This document shows positions 59,507 to 64,000 of a stretch of DNA of 64,000 nucleotides, one piece after another. Positions within the stretch are counted from its first letter, which is position 1; each line of letters starts with the position of its first letter. The notes under the pieces are model-generated. The model had not been told where the DNA came from. It was given only the letters and a program-made list of their open reading frames with translations, and searched no databases. The stretch is taken from assembly GCA_002352545.1 (NCBI GenBank), contig DEIO01000015.1:1-64000 (forward strand). The letters run 5' to 3'. The translations under genes and the position numbers were made by a program. This DNA is from Patescibacteria group bacterium UBA2772 (lineage in GTDB: Bacteria > Patescibacteriota > Minisyncoccia > Moranbacterales > DUUL01).

Positions 59507-61661
59507 AAAATTGATAACAGGTGCGGTAGTTTTTCTGGTGGTTATAATACTAGGTTTAGGTGTTTTTTATGCTAATAGTGGAATAGAAAAGGGAGAAGAA
59601 CTAAAGATCGGTTTTGTAACAGATATAGAATATTCGCAGAATAGAAAGATTGGTAGTAAGTTCACAAACAGCGCCTTAATTCAACTTGCCGAGGTTTGTG
59701 CTCAGTATAATAATCAGTTTCATCCAGATTTGATTGTTGCAGGAGGGGATTATGTGAGAGTTGGAAAAGACGAGAAAACCAATTTTTTAAAATTATTTTC
59801 TAAAGTTAAGGATGGTTTTAGAAAGATGAGTGCCCCCAAAATATTCATGACTGGAGGTGCTGAAGAAAAAGTATTTTCTCGAGAAGAAATAAAAAATGTT
59901 TTAAAGATTAAGCATCGTTATAATTCAAAAAAAATAAAAGGTGTTAGAATCCTAACACTGGATATGAAAGGGTTTAAGAATAAAGATGAATCAGCAGTTG
60001 GTGGAAAAATAAACAAAGAAGAATTAGAGTGGCTCAAAGAAGAACTTGATAAGGATAATCCAACTATTATTTTTTCTCATTTTAGTCCAGTAGCGATTCC
60101 ACTGGAAGATGGTTGGAGGGATGATTTTGAAAGTGAAAAAGAGTTAGTTGAATTAATACAAGAATCAGATAATGTTTTGGCTGTAATAAGCGGCAATAGT
60201 CCCGTAAATTATGCCCAGAAAAATTATAAGGTTCCATATCTTAGTGTAGCTAGTTTGGTGCAGGAGGGTTTGTTGGGAAATAACTTAAAATTGAAAGTTT
60301 CTTTCGAAGAAGGGGAATATAAATTGGAAGCAAATTTTTCAAACGGAGAATGGGCTAGAATCACTCAAAACAAAGGAGAGAGGCGTTCTTCTAAGTTAAA
60401 GACATCAAAGGTCACAAAATATGATTTAAGCCAGGAAGAGTGGAAATTTTTAGACAAAGACAATTCTTTGCAAGGTCGAATTAGTAATTTAGCTGGAACT
60501 GAATCAAACCTAGTTTCTGCAAGTGAGAATAGAATTTATGTTGCATACCAAGACGAGGAGCATGATAACGCAGCACACATCAAATATTTTGATGGTCATA
60601 ATTGGGATGATGTTGGTAAGCTTGGAGATTTTGCAAAAGGAATTTTATCTGCGGAAAAAGGTGGCGATCCTAATATGGTAGCAAATGATGATGAATTGTT
60701 TGTTGCTTTTATGGATAAAAAGAATAACAAGAGAGCTAAAGTTTTGAAATGGGATTTAGGCTGGAAACCTCTTGCTGATAAAAGCAACGCTAACGGTTTT
60801 GTTAGTCGTACATTGGGTCATGAGCCCGTGCTGACGTTTGATGAGAATAAAAAAGATCTATACATTGCTTTTAGTACTGATGGAGAAAAAGATGATGATG
60901 AATGCGATCATTCTTGTAGGATTCGAGTAAAAAGATGGAATGGTAGCGTTTGGCAAAGAGTTGGAGGGGAGTATATTTCAAAAGATATTGCTTCTGAGGT
61001 TGATATTGTCTCCTCAAAGAAAGATAGCTCTGTTTACATTGCTTATCAGAATCATTCGGATAAAGGTAGAATTCATGTAAAAAAATGGAATGGAGTTAAT
61101 TGGACTGATTTGACTGATAATTTCCATCGTTCAAATTCTGCTACGGATATTGCCGGTTTTAGTCCTTCAATAGCGTTAGACGATGATGAAAATCTTTATT
61201 TAGTCTACACAGGTCTTGATTTTAATAAGACATATATAACAAGGTGGAATGGTGTAAATTGGGAAAAGGTAGGTAATGGTATGGTCTCAACAGGAAGAAC
61301 AGCTGAATCTACAATTGCAATAGAAGGAAATAAGATAATAGTTGCTTTTTCCCAGCTAAGAAAAGATGCCAAGATTGAGGTTGAAGAAGATAATACTGAT
61401 GAAATTAGTTATAAAAAAGGAGATTATTGGAGGTTGAGAGTTGTAAAATGGCATGCTGGAAAATGGCAGAATTTACCTTCAAAAAACTTTCCACAAGGCT
61501 TTATTTCAATTGGAAATGGCAAGGCAGATCCATCTGCTATAATAAATGAGGGGAAGCTAATGATTTCTTTCACGGATGCAAAAAATAAGAACGCAACTAG
61601 AATTATATATTACGATCTTAATACCTTAAATAGCAGAACATGGTTAAGGACACTAGAGTAG
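59496..61661 (+). CDS. degenerate metallophosphoesterase fused to a propeller-like repeat domain
   Basis: About 721 residues. An N-terminal membrane segment is followed by a domain like the preceding phosphoesterase: FVTDIEYSQN, then VAGGDYVRVG and FSHFSP are recognisable, but GNHE is replaced by GGAEE and the GHxx motif by GNSP, so the metal site is broken. From about residue 310 to the end there are repeated segments with a motif like KxWNGxxWxxxG (IKYFDGHNWDDVG, VKRWNGSVWQRVG, VKKWNGVNWTDL, ITRWNGVNWEKVG, VKWHAGKWQNL), suggesting a beta-propeller. It is likely an extracellular binding protein. GTG 59496 has AAAGGG close by; TTG 59487 is also possible. It overlaps the previous gene by 11 bases. 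Confidence 0.75.
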   Translation: MRNKKLITGAVVFLVVIILGLGVFYANSGIEKGEELKIGFVTDIEYSQNRKIGSKFTNSALIQLAEVCAQYNNQFHPDLIVAGGDYVRVGKDEKTNFLKLFSKVKDGFRKMSAPKIFMTGGAEEKVFSREEIKNVLKIKHRYNSKKIKGVRILTLDMKGFKNKDESAVGGKINKEELEWLKEELDKDNPTIIFSHFSPVAIPLEDGWRDDFESEKELVELIQESDNVLAVISGNSPVNYAQKNYKVPYLSVASLVQEGLLGNNLKLKVSFEEGEYKLEANFSNGEWARITQNKGERRSSKLKTSKVTKYDLSQEEWKFLDKDNSLQGRISNLAGTESNLVSASENRIYVAYQDEEHDNAAHIKYFDGHNWDDVGKLGDFAKGILSAEKGGDPNMVANDDELFVAFMDKKNNKRAKVLKWDLGWKPLADKSNANGFVSRTLGHEPVLTFDENKKDLYIAFSTDGEKDDDECDHSCRIRVKRWNGSVWQRVGGEYISKDIASEVDIVSSKKDSSVYIAYQNHSDKGRIHVKKWNGVNWTDLTDNFHRSNSATDIAGFSPSIALDDDENLYLVYTGLDFNKTYITRWNGVNWEKVGNGMVSTGRTAESTIAIEGNKIIVAFSQLRKDAKIEVEEDNTDEISYKKGDYWRLRVVKWHAGKWQNLPSKNFPQGFISIGNGKADPSAIINEGKLMISFTDAKNKNATRIIYYDLNTLNSRTWLRTLE

Positions 61662-61716
61662 TGGGTTCGGATATACTAAAGTTTTTATAAAAAATAAGTT
61701 TTTAAATTAAATATAA

Positions 61717-63321
61717 ATGTTTAAGAATAAGCCCTCTAAAATAGTTATTATTTCTGCACTAACAATTCTCTTTTTGGGTGTGTTTTTAAGGTTACATAAA
61801 TTAGGTATGCAATCTTTTATTGCTGATGAATATCTGGGGATTAAAGTTGCTACTGGATATAACAAAACAAGCGAGTGGAAGCATTGGGATTTTAACACAA
61901 ACAAACTTACGAATGATGAGTATACCAGAGGCCAAGTCTATTATTGGCAAGTTGCAAAGGTGTTTGATTTTATGCCAATTTCAGAGGCCACTTCTCGCTT
62001 GATTAGTGTAATGTGGGGAACAATTGCGATGGTTACAGTTTTTATTATTACATTCTTGATTACCCAAAACTGGACAATCGCTTTGATTGCACTTTTCTTG
62101 TCAGCAGTTAGCATCACCGAGCTTATGTTTGATAGAAAACTAAGAATGTATTCTATGTTTGCGCCGGTTTATCTTTGGTTTTCTTATGGAGTTTTTAGAT
62201 TTTTGGAGTATAAAAATATTTTTAAAGGCTCTCCTCTTTGCTTGAAAAACAAAAAAGAGAAGAGTTGTTTTTTAGATAGTATTTCTCAAAAAACCGGATT
62301 GGGTTGGGGCTGGCTTACTCCTGTTATCTTGCTTGGATTTCTTTCCCTAAAAACACATGATTTAACAGTGAATATAATCCCAACTATCCTGGTATATCTT
62401 TTAATTGTTGGTGTCTATCTTTGGCTCAAACAAGACAAAAATTCAAGACATTATTTAGGGATTACGGCAAGCTTTGCTGTTTTGGGTGTTTTATTTAAAT
62501 TAGTGGCTCCTTTTGTAGAGAATATTCCAGTTCTTGGATATTTTGCAAAAAAAGTAGTAGGCGCTTCTAGTTGGGCAGGATCGGTTTTTCATTGGACATA
62601 TTTAGAGAAAATAACCTTAGACTATAGTTATATTTTGCTTGGAATTGTCTTTATTTGTATTGGGAGTTATCTAATGGTGAAGAAATATGGGAAAATTGGT
62701 TTGTGGACAGTGTTGTCATTTTTAACACCACTTATACTAGCAATATTTATTTGGAAGAGAAATGTTGGGGACCAATACATTTATCTTACACAGCTTTTTA
62801 AAGTCATTATAATTTCTTGCGGAATATATTTTTCTGTTTTGAAAATGTCTTTTGCGTTTAAGAAAAGAAAAAGAGCGTTTAATTTGATTTTAGTAACGAT
62901 TCTTTTTTCACTCATTAATATTCCATTTTTTTATTCAGAAATAGGGTTCTATCAAAGTGTGAAGAACTGGAAGCATTCGAATTACCGAGAAGTATATGAT
63001 TATTTCTTGAAAAAGAAGAGCGATAAAGCTGTTTTGATCGCAAGGCCCTTGACTAACTACTACCTAAAAGGTAATAACGTTAAGTTGCTGGGTTACGGTG
63101 ATAGCAACAAAATGACCCTTGCTAGGGTTGTTGAGGCACAGGCTAAATATGATGAAGTGTGGGCTATTTTTGCTAAGAATTTGAATATCACAGGCGACGC
63201 AAGAAGATATATGGAGGACAAGTTTGAATTAAGAGAAACTAAATACACAAATAAAAAAGTTAAAATTTATGTTTGGAAAAGAGGTCAGATGGATTCAGTT
63301 GCTGAACAAACTCCAAAATAA
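61717..63321 (+). CDS. GT-C (GT39-like) membrane glycosyltransferase
   Basis: A 534-residue protein with about eleven hydrophobic segments. LHKLGMQSFIADEYLG near residues 28-45 has the acidic Asp-Glu pair typical of GT-C transferases, and the soluble end (about 420-530) is external. Members use polyprenyl-phosphate sugars and act outside the membrane. It is the first of two adjacent GT-C genes, the next one starting one base after its stop. Start ATG 61717, no Shine-Dalgarno sequence. Acceptor unknown. Confidence 0.75.
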   Translation: MFKNKPSKIVIISALTILFLGVFLRLHKLGMQSFIADEYLGIKVATGYNKTSEWKHWDFNTNKLTNDEYTRGQVYYWQVAKVFDFMPISEATSRLISVMWGTIAMVTVFIITFLITQNWTIALIALFLSAVSITELMFDRKLRMYSMFAPVYLWFSYGVFRFLEYKNIFKGSPLCLKNKKEKSCFLDSISQKTGLGWGWLTPVILLGFLSLKTHDLTVNIIPTILVYLLIVGVYLWLKQDKNSRHYLGITASFAVLGVLFKLVAPFVENIPVLGYFAKKVVGASSWAGSVFHWTYLEKITLDYSYILLGIVFICIGSYLMVKKYGKIGLWTVLSFLTPLILAIFIWKRNVGDQYIYLTQLFKVIIISCGIYFSVLKMSFAFKKRKRAFNLILVTILFSLINIPFFYSEIGFYQSVKNWKHSNYREVYDYFLKKKSDKAVLIARPLTNYYLKGNNVKLLGYGDSNKMTLARVVEAQAKYDEVWAIFAKNLNITGDARRYMEDKFELRETKYTNKKVKIYVWKRGQMDSVAEQTPK

Positions 63322-63322
63322 A

Positions 63323-64000
63323 GTGAATTTGAAAAATATTATAAAAAAACATAAAATAGTATTATTACTAGGCCTGATTATTGGGGGAGCTTTTTTGATA
63401 AGAATATATAATTTGCCAAATTGGCAATATCTTCAGCACGATCAAGGCAGAGATCTTATTAAAATTTCTGAAGTAATAAGTGGAGAACGTGAAATTCCAT
63501 TATTAGGTCCTAGAGCTTCTGGTGAGAACTTGTTTCTAGGTCCTGCTTTCTATTATTTTCAGATAATAAGTGCTTTTATTTTTGGTGTTTCACCTCTTTC
63601 ACTTGTTTTGCCAGATCTATTTTTTTCTGTCTGTACAATTCCATTATTGTATTATTTTTTGAGGATGTTTTTTACCAAAAAAGTTTCTATTTTAACGGTT
63701 TCAGTATTTTCTTTCTCTTTTGCTTTCGTTCAATTTGGACGCTTTGCTTGGAATCCAAATTCTATTCCGTTTTGGAGTTTGCTTTTGATGACAAGTATTT
63801 TAAAGATTCAGCAAAGTCTTAGCGAAAAGCAGAAAGGAACGTGGCTAATTTTAGCAGCAATCAGTTTCGGAATCGTCAGTCAACTACATTTTATTGCACT
63901 TTTGGGATTTCCTGTTTCAATATTATTGTTCTGGTTTTTTTATCATCCAGTTAATATAAAAGTTCGGTACTGGTGCTATTCTTTGAGTGCTTTTTTATTA
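63323..64000 (+). CDS. GT-C membrane glycosyltransferase, cut by the window end
   Basis: Open from a GTG at 63323, one base after the previous stop, through the end of the window (226 codons). It starts MNLKNIIKKHKIVLLLGLII, a membrane anchor, then YNLPNWQYLQHDQGRDLIKI with an acidic DQGRD segment usual in ArnT/GT39-like enzymes, and several further membrane segments (for example SLVLPDLFFSVCTIPLLYYF). The C-terminal half is missing. It is probably co-transcribed with the preceding transferase. Confidence 0.7.
   Translation, partial: MNLKNIIKKHKIVLLLGLIIGGAFLIRIYNLPNWQYLQHDQGRDLIKISEVISGEREIPLLGPRASGENLFLGPAFYYFQIISAFIFGVSPLSLVLPDLFFSVCTIPLLYYFLRMFFTKKVSILTVSVFSFSFAFVQFGRFAWNPNSIPFWSLLLMTSILKIQQSLSEKQKGTWLILAAISFGIVSQLHFIALLGFPVSILLFWFFYHPVNIKVRYWCYSLSAFLL

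Noticed and set aside
1..64000. tRNA, rRNA and insertion-sequence transposase genes
   Set aside because: I looked for T-loop motifs, rRNA-like blocks and DDE-type proteins and saw none; a covariance-model search would be decisive for tRNA.

Overview
The window is about 64 kb of AT-rich bacterial DNA and fits a Candidate Phyla Radiation (Patescibacteria) genome, perhaps Parcubacteria/Moranbacteria-like. The grounds are compact co-directional genes, bacterial housekeeping proteins (LepA, IF-1, RpoA, LeuRS) with lineage-style extensions and insertions, a bacterial Elp3, a GH57/GH15 glycogen cassette, and a scarcity of Shine-Dalgarno sequences even before ribosomal protein genes. The phylum is an inference; no rRNA or tRNA gene was seen. 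TGA and TAG both end genes normally and Trp is TGG, so genetic code 11 applies.

Layout: (1) 0.2-3.5 kb, lepA and a Tat-signal/LysM lytic transglycosylase. (2) 4.4-28.7 kb, a long envelope-polysaccharide island: GtrA-FAD oxidoreductase fusion, double-GT2 protein, two tandem GT-C/GH8 fusions, a flippase, GT2 and GT4 transferases, a split mannose-1-phosphate guanylyltransferase, a secreted nuclease and two AbrB-like mini-regulators. A recurring 8-bp-stem palindrome with a TTAN loop lies at or just before the start of five genes here. Decay is visible: a nonsense codon in an S23-family gene, frameshifts in the nuclease tail and in manC, REP-like repeats. (3) 28.7-31.1 kb, a degenerate HtrA-like protein, an Ig-like repeat surface protein and the wreck of a second transglycosylase. 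(4) 31.1-33.9 kb, Nudix and elp3 facing a Trm9/ALKBH8-like methyltransferase, a candidate tRNA wobble-uridine modification pair. (5) 34.1-39.4 kb, a glycogen/alpha-glucan cassette (GT4 synthase, GH57, DUF5752-like, GH15) and a ferredoxin. (6) 39.5-43.4 kb, minus-strand gpmI, a coiled-coil protein, a cyclophilin lipoprotein and a small membrane protein, plus a plus-strand RRM protein. (7) 43.6-52.7 kb, a giant leuS carrying Nudix and alpha/beta-hydrolase insertions, dxs, an FtsA-like protein and a membrane-anchored partner. (8) 53.7-58.2 kb, the infA-rpmJ-rpsM-rpsK-rpsD-rpoA-rplQ-rplM-rpsI operon behind a near-consensus promoter. (9) 58.4-64 kb, two metallophosphoesterase-family proteins (the second apparently dead and fused to a propeller-like repeat region) and two GT-C membrane transferases, the last cut by the window end.

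Together the genes describe a small cell that invests heavily in a lipid-linked surface glycan built by GT2/GT4 enzymes, flipped, and extended outside by GT-C enzymes. It stores or degrades alpha-glucans and feeds lower glycolysis and the DXP isoprenoid route that supplies polyprenol carriers. The most unusual items are the LeuRS with two inserted enzyme domains, the Elp3/Trm9-like pair, the GT-C/GH8 duplicated fusion and the start-codon palindrome family with its AbrB-like neighbours.
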